Positions 16,538 to 24,430 of a DNA stretch of 27,184 bases are shown one piece after another. Position numbers and translations under genes: made by a program. The first letter of the stretch is position 1. The number at the start of each line of letters is the position of its first letter. The notes below the pieces were generated by a model, which saw nothing but the letters and a program-made list of their open reading frames with translations, was not told where the DNA came from and did no database searches. Source of the DNA: DATHYU01 sp033722675 (GTDB taxonomy: Bacteria > Actinomycetota > Acidimicrobiia > Spongiisociales > UBA11373); the NCBI GenBank assembly GCA_033722675.1, contig JAWVYO010000028.1:1-27184 (forward strand), written 5' to 3'.

Positions 16538-18570
16538 CCGCCCGCCGCCACGCGGACCCGCACGACCACCGGCTCGTCGAGGTCCTGGAAGGCGCCCGGA
16601 TCGGGGGACTGGGAGAACACCGTGCCGACGAGGTCGTCCTGATCGGTGGGCACCGGCTCGCCCTGTTCCAGGCTCAGCCCGACCGCCGTCAGCGCGGCCC
16701 GGGCATCGGCGACGGACAGGTTGAGGATGTTGGGCACCGCCACCGGGCACTGGATGGCCGGGTCGTACTCCTCGTGCTCCTCGGGGAGTTCGCACGGGTG
16801 GACGGCGATCACCTTGTTGAACGGCCGGTAGCGCCACACCCAGCTCTCGACGGTCTCCTCACCGTCGGGGTACGTGATGGTGCGGAAGACCGTCACGGTC
16901 CACCCCTGGTCGCCTTCGTCGACCACCTCCTGGTCGCCCGGGTCGATCGACTCGTCGGGTTCGAAGACCTCCTGGGGCTCGGTGAAGTCGCGGCGGGACG
17001 ACAGGCCCGCCTCCACGTCGATGCCGCCGTTGTCGCCGTAGAAGCGGACGGTCACCGACGAGTCGTCTGCCTCGGTGTCGATGAGGACGGCGTTCTCGGT
17101 GTTGTTGCGGAACACGAGGTCGGGGCTCGGGAAGCCGAGGGTGGCCTCGCGGGCCTCGGGATATCTCGGGAAATACAGGGTGTGGGGCGTGTGCTCGATG
17201 TCCTCGAGGCCGGAGAAGAACACGGCGTTGTAGAGGGTGGTCGTGAACTGGCTGACGCCGCCTCCGATGTTCTCGGGGTGGTCGCAGCAGTAGACCTCGT
17301 TGCCGATGATCGCCCCGGCCGCCCGGTACCCCTTCTCCTCGGTCCGTCGGCCGACGTGCTCGTTGAGCGAGAAGGTCTCGCCGGGCATCACGATGTGGCC
17401 GTCCACGGCCTCGGCGATGAGCTTGATGTTGTGCACCCGGTTGCGCGTCTTCTCGTCGCAGCAGTTCGAGTAGAAGGTCCGGGCCCGATAGAGGAGCTCG
17501 CGGATGCCGAGCGCCTCCGCGTCGGCCGTGGTGACCTCGGGCTCGTCGCCGTCGCGGAAGGGGAAGAAGCCGGAACGGGTGACCGACCGCGCCGCGGCCA
17601 TGACGGCGTCGTCCAGCTGGGCGTCGTCGATGAGGAGGGCGTTGCGTCCCGGGATGATCGTCGGGGTCTCGTCCGGCCGGATGACGATGCGGGCATCGAC
17701 CGGGTCGGACTCGAGGTCGGCGCGGAGCGGATCGATGTACTCGAGCAGTGGCGTCAGCTGGAAGTACAGGCGGATCGACGGGTTGGCCGGAGCGCCGACG
17801 ATCTCGGCGTCCAGGGACTCCGCCAGCACCTCGACGGGGATCTCCACCCGGACCTCGGGGACGATCCTGGTCAGTTCGACCGGTCCCGCCAGCAGCCGTT
17901 CGGCATCCTCGACCGCGCTGTCGACGTCCTCACGGGTCAGCAGGGGACGGCGGACCGTGGTCGGCACCACCACTGCGGGCCGGTCCAGGTCGAAGAGCGA
18001 TGCTTCGACGAGCTCCCGGGTGGCCTCCCGATCGATGCCGGTCCCCTGGCGTGGATAGACCGGCGCCGGCGTGGTCCCCACGACGTCCACGTTGCCCTCG
18101 AAGGGCGGGTCGTCGATCGTCTGGAGCTCCCATCGGTCCATGAAGTACTCCAGGTAGGTGGGATCCCACGTCCCGCCCACGTCGAGCACCGTCTCGGGAC
18201 CGCCCCCCAAATTGGAGTACCACCAGCGGATCTGGTCCATGAGCCCCCCGTCCCGGCCGAAGGCCATGGCCTGGGCGAGGAGGGCCTCCTCATCGATCGA
18301 GAAACCCACCTCCCACGGGTGGAGCTCGATCTCCTCACCCTCGATGACGACCGGGATGGGGTCGAGGGCGAGCCGATATTCGAGTTCCGCCAGCTCGGCC
18401 CGGGCCTCCTCCTCGGTCAGGCCGCCCAGATCGACGTCGACGACGCGTACGGATCCCAGGATCTCGCCGCCGTCCGTGGCGCGATCGATGGCGAACACCG
18501 AGGTCACGAGGAGGGCGAGGACCACCGGCGTCAGCGCGGCGATGATGGCGATGCGGAGGATCCGGGGCAT
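16534..18570 (-). CDS. VanW-family envelope protein with peptidoglycan-binding, G5-like and PASTA regions
   Basis: A 678-residue membrane-anchored protein. Residues ~5-28 (ILRIAIIAALTPVVLALLVTSVFAI) form an N-terminal membrane segment; the rest is probably outside. Residues ~50-360 look like the tandem peptidoglycan-binding-4-type domains that usually precede VanW. The VanW domain runs ~366-470 (FYSNCCDEKTRNRVHNIKL, MPGETFSLNEHVG, GGGVSQFTTTLYNAVFFS). Residues ~550-590 (WTVTVFRTITYPDGEE) look like a G5 domain, and ~611-678 (VPNILNLSVADARAALTAVG...) is a PASTA domain. PASTA and G5 domains bind cell-wall components, so a role in peptidoglycan is likely though the activity of VanW is unknown. 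Two Cys pairs (CC in SNCCDE and VYCCDH) could form disulfides. Confidence 0.88.
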   Translation of the reverse strand: MPRILRIAIIAALTPVVLALLVTSVFAIDRATDGGEILGSVRVVDVDLGGLTEEEARAELAELEYRLALDPIPVVIEGEEIELHPWEVGFSIDEEALLAQAMAFGRDGGLMDQIRWWYSNLGGGPETVLDVGGTWDPTYLEYFMDRWELQTIDDPPFEGNVDVVGTTPAPVYPRQGTGIDREATRELVEASLFDLDRPAVVVPTTVRRPLLTREDVDSAVEDAERLLAGPVELTRIVPEVRVEIPVEVLAESLDAEIVGAPANPSIRLYFQLTPLLEYIDPLRADLESDPVDARIVIRPDETPTIIPGRNALLIDDAQLDDAVMAAARSVTRSGFFPFRDGDEPEVTTADAEALGIRELLYRARTFYSNCCDEKTRNRVHNIKLIAEAVDGHIVMPGETFSLNEHVGRRTEEKGYRAAGAIIGNEVYCCDHPENIGGGVSQFTTTLYNAVFFSGLEDIEHTPHTLYFPRYPEAREATLGFPSPDLVFRNNTENAVLIDTEADDSSVTVRFYGDNGGIDVEAGLSSRRDFTEPQEVFEPDESIDPGDQEVVDEGDQGWTVTVFRTITYPDGEETVESWVWRYRPFNKVIAVHPCELPEEHEEYDPAIQCPVAVPNILNLSVADARAALTAVGLSLEQGEPVPTDQDDLVGTVFSQSPDPGAFQDLDEPVVVRVRVAAGG

Positions 18571-18607
18571 GGCGGGGATCGTCGCTCGTGGTGGGCGACG
18601 GCCACGC

Positions 18608-18613
18608 AGTGTA
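18608..18613 (-). promoter_or_regulatory. -10 box TACACT upstream of the VanW gene
   Basis: On the minus strand TACACT lies 37 bases before the VanW ATG, in the 78-base gap after the HD-GYP gene. The predicted leader is about 30 bases, with no clear Shine-Dalgarno sequence. Confidence 0.4.
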
Positions 18614-18648
18614 CCGGCGGGGTCCGAGCTGGCGGGAGGCTCGCCGGG

Positions 18649-19410
18649 TCAGGCCGAGCGGTCGAGACGGAGGTCGAAGGGGTCGGCGCCGCCCGTCCCC
18701 GGCGGGGCGTCGTGGTCGTCGGGGAGGATGCGCGGACGCTCGATCGGCGGGAACCGGTCCTCGCGTCCCTCGAAGACACGCGCCAGGGCGTCGGCGACGT
18801 CGGGGTCGAACTGGCTGCCGGCACACCGTCCGATCTCGGCGACCGCGATGGTCGTCGGGAGGGCCCGCTCATAGGGGCGTTCGCTGGTCATGGCGTCGAA
18901 GGCGTCGGCCACCTGCACGATCCGCACGGCGATCGGAAGCGTCCGCCCGTCGATGCCGAAGGGGTACCCGTCGCCGTCGATGCGCTCGTGGTGATAGAGG
19001 ACGGCCGAGGCCACGTCCCGATGGACGACGTCCGCGACGAGGCGATGCCCCTCCTCGGGATGGGTGCGGACCTCACGCCACTCGGAGCGGCTCAGTCCTG
19101 CGGGCTTCCAGAGGATCGCTTCGGCGACACCGAGCTTCCCGATGTCGTGGAGCTGGGCGCCGAGGTGGACCCGATCGACGTCGGCGGCGTCCAGGTCGAG
19201 TTCGACGGCGACGGCGACGGCGATGTCGGCGGTCCGCTGGGCGTGGTCCGCCAGGTTCGGGTCCCGCAGCCGGGTGACCGCCATGAGCTTGGCGGCGATG
19301 GCCGCCTCGTCCTGGCGCAGGTCGATGGTGAGATCGGTCCCGTCGTCGATCGCCTCGCCGATGGCGGCGCGATCATCCGACGTCCCGGGGGTCGATCCGG
19401 GCGAGAACAT
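18649..19410 (-). CDS. HD-GYP domain phosphohydrolase (cyclic-di-GMP phosphodiesterase type)
   Basis: A 253-residue protein that is almost only an HD-GYP domain. HLGAQLHDIGKLGV (HDIGK at 88-92), RTHPEEGHRL (His117, His122), LYHHERIDGDGYPFG (His140, His141, GYP at 148-150) and RIVQVADAFDAMTSERPYE follow the family order and keep the metal ligands. HD-GYP enzymes hydrolyse cyclic di-GMP or related cyclic dinucleotides. No receiver, PAS or membrane sensor domain is present; the 45-residue N-terminal tail is acidic and its role is unknown. The C-terminal tail (ILPDDHDAPPGTGG...) is disordered-looking. The VanW gene follows on the same strand after 78 bases. Confidence 0.9.
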   Translation of the reverse strand: MFSPGSTPGTSDDRAAIGEAIDDGTDLTIDLRQDEAAIAAKLMAVTRLRDPNLADHAQRTADIAVAVAVELDLDAADVDRVHLGAQLHDIGKLGVAEAILWKPAGLSRSEWREVRTHPEEGHRLVADVVHRDVASAVLYHHERIDGDGYPFGIDGRTLPIAVRIVQVADAFDAMTSERPYERALPTTIAVAEIGRCAGSQFDPDVADALARVFEGREDRFPPIERPRILPDDHDAPPGTGGADPFDLRLDRSA

Positions 19411-19440
19411 CCGCAGCGGTCCCTGTTGCGTACGCGGGTC

Positions 19441-19446
19441 AGCCTA
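19441..19446 (-). promoter_or_regulatory. -10 box TAGGCT upstream of the HD-GYP gene
   Basis: On the minus strand TAGGCT lies 30 bases before the ATG at 19410. AGGGA about 10 bases before the ATG could be a weak ribosome-binding site. Confidence 0.4.
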
Positions 19447-19474
19447 CGACCCGGACGGGGCGGACTCGCGGATT

Positions 19475-20752
19475 TCACCCCGTCCGGCCGAGCTCCCTGG
19501 CCAGGTCGTCGACGAGTTCGAGGAGATCCGTCCGCATCCCCGCCAGGCCCAGACGGACGGTCTCGACGGACTTGCCGATCTCGGTGAGGGAGCGCTGGTT
19601 GGTCTTGAAGCGTTCCGCCAGTTTCCTGATCCGCTGGATGCGGTCGGCGACGGCTGCGGTGTCCAGCTCCGGGCCCTCCCGTTCGCCGGCCAGCCGTGCC
19701 GAGGCGGCAGCCCAGCGCAGCGCCACGTCGAGCATCGTGCCCTCGCCGTCGTCCACGACGAGGATGCGGTCGCCGAACACTCCGAAGCGGCCCACCTCGG
19801 CAGGGAAGGCGTCCTTGCCGGCCACGCAGACGGCGATCCGCGCCCCGCGGTTGGCCATGGCGTCGTCGAGCTCGGCCAGGACCCCGTCCCGGCCTGCGAG
19901 GGTCAGCGTCGCCTGGTGCTTGGCCTCGACGACGATGCGTTCTCCGCCGTCGAGTTCGACGACGAAGTCGCCCACCGTCCGCTTCGGACCGAGGTCGCCG
20001 GGGGTCGTGGACACGCGTTCCACGACGGCGCCACCGAGGGAACGGGCACACCCCCGGAGGCGCTCCTCGACGACGTCCTCGAAGTCGAACCCCTGCCGTG
20101 TGCCCACCGCCGCCTCGGCCTCCCGGCCGGCCGCCCGGCCACGGTCCTCGACGATGAGGTCCCGCAGCTCGGTGAAGCCGCGTTCGAGGGTGTCCTGGAG
20201 CCGGCCGAACGCCGAACCGTCGGCCTCGGGGTCGAGCGCCGCCCGCAGGCGACGTTCGAGCAGGCCGTCGGGTCCGAGCAGGCCGGTCATCCGGTCGAGG
20301 AGCGAGGTGGCGTGGCTGTCGGCGCGGTCGGGGTCGAGCCGGGCGAGGAACTCGTCCCGCCAGCCGCCGAACTCCTCGAGCGCCCGGGCGACGTGGGAGG
20401 TGCGACGGGTGGGGTCGAAGCCCTCGGAGAAGGCCGCCGCCCCCTCCTCGAGGAGTCGGGACACCCGCTCCTCCGCCTCGTCGGCGACGGCGCCGAGCGT
20501 GGCGCGGACCTGCTCGTCGACCGCGGCGACGTCGAGCCCGGTGCCCATGGTGAGCAGGCCGCGAGCCCCGACGGCGAGCGCCCGGGTGAGCACGGCGGCG
20601 TGATCGCCGGGGTCGTGGCGGCGCAGCAGTGCGACGACGGCCCGGTCGGCGACGCGGAGGTGTTCGACGACGGGGCCGTCGGCGTCGACCGTGACTTCGG
20701 CGTCGGGCCGCGCGTCCGGTCGGGCGTGAGCGGGGATGGAGTGGACGGTCAT
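19475..20752 (-). CDS. coiled-coil protein with a putative PD-(D/E)XK nuclease-like core
   Basis: A 425-residue protein starting MTVHSIPAHARPDARP; ATG 20752 is supported by a -10 box seven bases upstream. Residues ~60-230 are helical and charged (VRATLGAVADEAEERVSRLLEEG, FGRLQDTLERGFTELRDLI), probably coiled coil. Residues ~232-345 look like a restriction-endonuclease-like fold: GFDFEDVVEERL, then GDFVVEL with Asp262, IVVEAKHQ with Glu276 and Lys278, and RIAVCVAGKDAFP. This gives D-x13-E-x-K spacing. The C-terminus (TNQRSLTEIGKSVETVRLGL...) is again helical. DUF2130-like and RmuC-like proteins have a similar plan. No signal peptide is seen. Nuclease activity is inference. It is divergent from the GTPase operon. 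Confidence 0.7.
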   Translation of the reverse strand: MTVHSIPAHARPDARPDAEVTVDADGPVVEHLRVADRAVVALLRRHDPGDHAAVLTRALAVGARGLLTMGTGLDVAAVDEQVRATLGAVADEAEERVSRLLEEGAAAFSEGFDPTRRTSHVARALEEFGGWRDEFLARLDPDRADSHATSLLDRMTGLLGPDGLLERRLRAALDPEADGSAFGRLQDTLERGFTELRDLIVEDRGRAAGREAEAAVGTRQGFDFEDVVEERLRGCARSLGGAVVERVSTTPGDLGPKRTVGDFVVELDGGERIVVEAKHQATLTLAGRDGVLAELDDAMANRGARIAVCVAGKDAFPAEVGRFGVFGDRILVVDDGEGTMLDVALRWAAASARLAGEREGPELDTAAVADRIQRIRKLAERFKTNQRSLTEIGKSVETVRLGLAGMRTDLLELVDDLARELGRTG

Positions 20753-20759
20753 GGCGTTC

Positions 20760-20765
20760 ACCGTA
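20760..20765 (-). promoter_or_regulatory. -10 box TACGGT of the coiled-coil gene (leaderless-type)
   Basis: On the minus strand TACGGT lies seven bases before the ATG at 20752. Confidence 0.55.
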
Positions 20766-20855
20766 CGACGGGGGTGTGACATGTTTTCGGGGGCTCTCAC
20801 GCTCCGTGGTCCGACCGACCACGCTTGGATGCTCCGGAAGGCCGGGCGACTGTGC

Positions 20856-20861
20856 CACAAT
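20856..20861 (+). promoter_or_regulatory. -10 box CACAAT of the GTPase operon (leaderless-type)
   Basis: CACAAT lies seven bases before ATG 20869. It overlaps TGTGCCACA (20851-20859), a short inverted repeat around one base. Confidence 0.5.
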
Positions 20862-20868
20862 CCGGGGC

Positions 20869-22371
20869 ATGCCCGACCTTCCCGATGGCAGCCCCGGACC
20901 GGAGGACGACGCCGTCTCCGACCGGGCGGCCGCCCGGCGGGTGGTCCTGCTCGCGCCCCTCGTCGACGCCCTCGAATCCTTCCGCATCCGCTTCGGTGAT
21001 CCACGGGCGGAGGAGGAACGCGACCGGCTCGTCCGTCGCCTCGGCCACGCCGTCGTCCCCAGGCTGCGGGACCCCGACGGGCCCCTCGTCGTCGCCCTCG
21101 TCGGCCAGACCGGGAGCGGGAAGTCGACCCTCCTCAACTCGCTGGCGCACCGATCGGTGAGCCCGACGGGCGTCGTGCGTCCCGTCACCACGGGGGCGGT
21201 CGTGTGGGCGGGGTCCCGGCTGCCCGAGCCGGTCCTCGGTCTGCTCGAGCGGGTTCCCGCCGACCTCGCCGACGACGGGCGTCCACCTCCCGACGGGCTC
21301 GTCGTCGTCGACACGCCCGACCCTGCGATCGGTGAGGGGCGGTCGATCGCGGAGGCCGTCCTCGACGTCGCCGACGTGTGTGTGTTCGTGGCCTCTGCCG
21401 CCCGGTACGCCGACGCCGGGGCCTGGTCGCTGCTCGACGTCGCCGCCACCCGGGGCATGCCCACGGTGTTCGCGCTCAACCGGCTGCGGGGCTCCACGGA
21501 CGAGCAGGGTGAGGTCGTGGAGGACTTCATCCGGCGTCTCGACGAGCGGGGTCTGGTGGAGCACCGGGCCGCCGAGGCGGTCGTGACGGTCGCCGAGGGA
21601 CCTCGCTCCAAGGCCACCGACGGGCTGCCCCACGACTGGGTGTCGGGGTTCCGCAAGGAGATCGAGGCATTCGCCGACCCGATGGTGCGGACCGAGATCG
21701 TCGACCAGGCGACGGAGCGGGCGCTCGCCGTGGCCCCCACGGCCCTCGGACGGGTGCGGGCGGCCCTCGTGGAGGAGGCGGCGGCCCGGGCCCGGCTCCT
21801 CGACCCCGTCACGATCGCCGTCGAGGACGCCGCCACGGGACTCGCCACCGACCTCGACACCGGGTCGCTGGCCGGCATCGGCCCGACGGGGGAGCGTCTC
21901 GCCGCCGACCTCGCCGCCGTGGTCACCCGGCGCGCGGGATCCGTTGCCCGGATGGTCGCCACCGCGTGGGAGGCCGATCCGGACGGCCGGCGGGTGCTGG
22001 AGGCCGCCCCGGGACTGTGGACCCACGGCGACGGACTCGTCGAGCGGACCCGGTCCGCAGTCATGGCCTGGTCGGCCGACCTCCCGGCGCTCGTCGCCCA
22101 GGCGGCCGGCCGACGCACCACGCGCCGGCGCACGCTGCGGGATGCCGCATCGGCCGTCGAGCGCATGGCCGTCGACCCGTCGTGGTGGCCCGACCGGCGG
22201 TCGACCCGCCGCGTCCTCGGCCGCGCGCCCGGGCTCGTGGCGACCGCGAGGGGATTGCTGGCCGACGCCCTCGGTGCGGAGCTGCGCACGGACGCCGAGC
22301 GGTTCGGCGAGGCCGTGGGCGGGCCGCTCCCCGACGGGTTGGCCGAACGCCTGCGACTGGAGACACCGTGA
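20869..22371 (+). CDS. dynamin/YfjP-like GTPase, first of a pair
   Basis: A 500-residue protein. The start at ATG 20869 is set by a -10 box seven bases upstream. The P-loop GQTGSGKS is at 79-86, the following GAVVWAG region could hold switch I, and the G3 motif is LVVVDTPDP (DTPD at 148-151). The G4 position is ALNRLRG (Asn204-Arg-Leu-Arg207), so the guanine-specificity Asp of NKxD is missing. Residues ~270-500 are long amphipathic helices rich in Ala and Arg, as in dynamin-like stalks, without a clear membrane segment. Paired bacterial dynamins (DynA/DynB, IniA/IniC) remodel membranes; whether this pair does is inference. The stop overlaps the next gene (GTGA). Confidence 0.82.
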   Translation: MPDLPDGSPGPEDDAVSDRAAARRVVLLAPLVDALESFRIRFGDPRAEEERDRLVRRLGHAVVPRLRDPDGPLVVALVGQTGSGKSTLLNSLAHRSVSPTGVVRPVTTGAVVWAGSRLPEPVLGLLERVPADLADDGRPPPDGLVVVDTPDPAIGEGRSIAEAVLDVADVCVFVASAARYADAGAWSLLDVAATRGMPTVFALNRLRGSTDEQGEVVEDFIRRLDERGLVEHRAAEAVVTVAEGPRSKATDGLPHDWVSGFRKEIEAFADPMVRTEIVDQATERALAVAPTALGRVRAALVEEAAARARLLDPVTIAVEDAATGLATDLDTGSLAGIGPTGERLAADLAAVVTRRAGSVARMVATAWEADPDGRRVLEAAPGLWTHGDGLVERTRSAVMAWSADLPALVAQAAGRRTTRRRTLRDAASAVERMAVDPSWWPDRRSTRRVLGRAPGLVATARGLLADALGAELRTDAERFGEAVGGPLPDGLAERLRLETP

Positions 22372-23582
22372 CGGACGTCGTCACCGTCATCGACGGGCTC
22401 GACCTCGTCGTGGCCCTGGCGGACGGCCACGTGCACCCCGACGACGTGTCCGGCGCCCGCTCGGAGGCGGCCGCCGTCCGCGCCCGGCACGGTCACCTCG
22501 GACGGACGCTCGTCGTGGCGCTCGTCGGTGGGACCGGGTCGGGGAAGTCGAGCCTGCTCAACGCCCTGGCGGGGAGGCCGATCGCCGAGGTCGGGGCCCG
22601 GCGTCCCACCACGTCCGAGCCGCTCGCCTGGATCCCCGAGGACGCCGAGCCGTCCCTGCCCCAGCTGCTCGACAGGATCGGCGTGCACCGCCGGATCACC
22701 CAGACGGCCTTCCCGGGTCTCGCCCTCGTGGACATGATGGACGTCGACAGCCTGGAGACGAGCCATCGTGACCGCGTCGAGGAGCTCCTGCCCGAGGTGG
22801 ACGGCCTCATCTGGGTGCTCGACCCGGTCAAGTACCGCGACCACCTCATCCACCGGGAACTCGTGGCGCCGCTCGCCGACTCCGCCGAGCAGTTCCTCTT
22901 CGTCCTGAACAAGGTCGACCAGCTGGACGACGACCAGGTGCGAGCCGTGATCGACGACCTGCGGGCCGCCCTCTTCGAAGACGGGATCGAGCGACCGAGG
23001 ATCTTTCCGCTCGCCGCCGATCCCGAGGCCGGGGCCCGGGTCGGCGTCGATCGTCTGGCCGCCCACCTGCGGGAGCGCATGGACACGAAGCGCATCCAGC
23101 TCGCCGGCGTCCTCGCCGACGTCAGGCGCTCCGCCCGGGCGCTGGCGGTCTCCGCCGGCGTGCGACGCGGGGGCTCGCTGGCGTTCGAGGAGCGATGGGG
23201 GGCGCTCGTGGAGGCCTCGGCGGCGGCGCTGGCGCTCGGTGGAGGTGGTCGCGGCGTGGTCGAGGAGGTGCTCTGCGGCCTCGAGGACTTCGTGGGGCAT
23301 CTCTCCGCGGAGGCGGGCGGGCCCTTCGGGATGCGGCTGCGCTACCGGTTCACCCCCGAGCGGATCGAACGCGAGGTGGATGCGGTGACGGAGGAGGTCG
23401 CGGCCGCCGGCGGCGACCCCTCGAAGGCGGCCGCGGTGGCCGCCGAGGCCCTGCAGCGGCGGCTGGGGGCCCCCATGCGGGAGGTGGTCTGGGAGCGGGC
23501 CTCGCTCGCCGCCTCGATGGCCGGCCTCGTCGTCGACGTGGCCAACGCCGAGGCCGCCCTCGCCGAGGAGGCACCCGGATGA
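22368..23582 (+). CDS. dynamin/YfjP-like GTPase, second of a pair
   Basis: GTG 22368 overlaps the upstream stop. The 404-residue product has P-loop GGTGSGKSS (54-62), a Thr-rich switch I region (ARRPTTSEPLAWIPE), G3 LVDMMDVDS with Asp122 and Asp125, and an intact G4 NKVD at 181-184. Residues ~245-404 are helical, with a glycine-rich loop (LALGGGGRGVVEE). Unlike its partner it keeps guanine specificity, so the two may form a heteromeric GTPase in which this subunit is the active one. The stop overlaps the next ATG (ATGA), so the three genes are translationally coupled. Confidence 0.83.
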   Translation: MTDVVTVIDGLDLVVALADGHVHPDDVSGARSEAAAVRARHGHLGRTLVVALVGGTGSGKSSLLNALAGRPIAEVGARRPTTSEPLAWIPEDAEPSLPQLLDRIGVHRRITQTAFPGLALVDMMDVDSLETSHRDRVEELLPEVDGLIWVLDPVKYRDHLIHRELVAPLADSAEQFLFVLNKVDQLDDDQVRAVIDDLRAALFEDGIERPRIFPLAADPEAGARVGVDRLAAHLRERMDTKRIQLAGVLADVRRSARALAVSAGVRRGGSLAFEERWGALVEASAAALALGGGGRGVVEEVLCGLEDFVGHLSAEAGGPFGMRLRYRFTPERIEREVDAVTEEVAAAGGDPSKAAAVAAEALQRRLGAPMREVVWERASLAASMAGLVVDVANAEAALAEEAPG

Positions 23583-24430
23583 GCGAGTGGCGCACGTGGC
23601 CGAGCTGGCGCCGTCTCGCCGCCATCACCCGTGCCCCCGACACCGGCGCCGCGGCGGTGGGCGCCCTCGTCGCCGGCTCCTTGGCGGAGCTCGTCGAGGG
23701 GATCTCCGCCTACCACCCCGAGGAGTTCGACGAGGCGATCGTCGAGATCGCCGACGAGATCCTGGAGCGCCGCCCCGGGATGGCCCCCCTCGTCACGCTC
23801 GTCAACACCGTGCACCTGGCCGCGGGATCGGGTGCGGCCGCCCTCGTGAAGGAGTTGCGGTCGATCGAACGCCGTTCGATCCGGTCGACCGCGCTGCTGG
23901 GCCGGATCGGCGCCGGGCTCGTGGAGCCGGGCGCCTCGGTGCTGACGGTGGGGGGTTCGGGGTCGGTCCGGGCGCTGTTGACGGAGGCGGCCTCGCAGCG
24001 ACGGGTCTTCGTGTCCTGTGTGGCGAGCATGCCGTCGGGGGAGGGTGTCGAGCTGGCGGCGACGCTGACGGGTGACGGGCTGCCGGTGGAGGTGGTGAGC
24101 GACGACGAGGCGGCCGAGGCGGTGGGCGGCGTGGACCTCGTGCTGACGGGAGCCGCCGCGGTCGGGCCCGAGTCCTTCGTGAACGTCCCCGGCACCCTGG
24201 CGGTGGTCGACGCCGCAGTGGAGCTCGACATCCCGCGCTACCTGGTCGTGTCGATCGAGAAGGCGCTGCCCGAGCCGCTGTTCGGACGGGCGGTGGCGGC
24301 CGGCCGGCGGCAGACCGAGGTGCCCCTCGGCCGGATGTCGGCGGTCGTCACCGAGCTCGGTCCCCTCGATCCGCGGGCGCTGGGCAAGCTGGCGTCCGAG
24401 CGGGAGGTCGCCGGCCGGCTCCTGGGCTGA
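23579..24430 (+). CDS. eIF2B regulatory-subunit-like (IF-2B fold) protein
   Basis: ATG 23579 overlaps the GTPase stop. The 283-residue protein has a helical N-terminus (residues 1-110) and then the IF-2B Rossmann-like domain. GASVLTVGGSGSVRALLTEA (VLTVGGS at 121-127) aligns with eIF2B ILTHxxSRVVLRVLEAA, and VDLVLTGAAAVGPESFVNVPGT with the eIF2B ADLVIVGAEGVxENGGIINKIGT. IPRYLVVSIEKALPEPLF matches the final strand and helix. The isomerases of this fold (MtnA, ribose-1,5-bisphosphate isomerase) use a Cys and an Asp; here those positions are Gly125 and Ala193. It is therefore probably a ligand-binding or regulatory protein. The operon with two GTPases suggests that it acts with them. It ends stop-to-stop with the lipid kinase gene. 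Confidence 0.8.
   Translation: MSEWRTWPSWRRLAAITRAPDTGAAAVGALVAGSLAELVEGISAYHPEEFDEAIVEIADEILERRPGMAPLVTLVNTVHLAAGSGAAALVKELRSIERRSIRSTALLGRIGAGLVEPGASVLTVGGSGSVRALLTEAASQRRVFVSCVASMPSGEGVELAATLTGDGLPVEVVSDDEAAEAVGGVDLVLTGAAAVGPESFVNVPGTLAVVDAAVELDIPRYLVVSIEKALPEPLFGRAVAAGRRQTEVPLGRMSAVVTELGPLDPRALGKLASEREVAGRLLG

Noticed and set aside
16456..19587. Long plus-strand open frame (about 1040 codons)
   Set aside because: It is antisense to the VanW and HD-GYP genes, whose motifs are unambiguous; its product is low-complexity Val/Arg/Gly/Asp sequence.
20851..20859. TGTGCCACA as a CRP-like half site
   Set aside because: It is a single 9-base motif overlapping the -10 box, too short to call an operator.
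19092..23300. Very long open frame on the minus strand (about 1400 codons)
   Set aside because: It runs antisense through the HD-GYP, coiled-coil and GTPase genes, is dominated by Arg/Pro/Ser runs and contains no recognisable domain. Long stop-free antisense frames are expected at this GC content.
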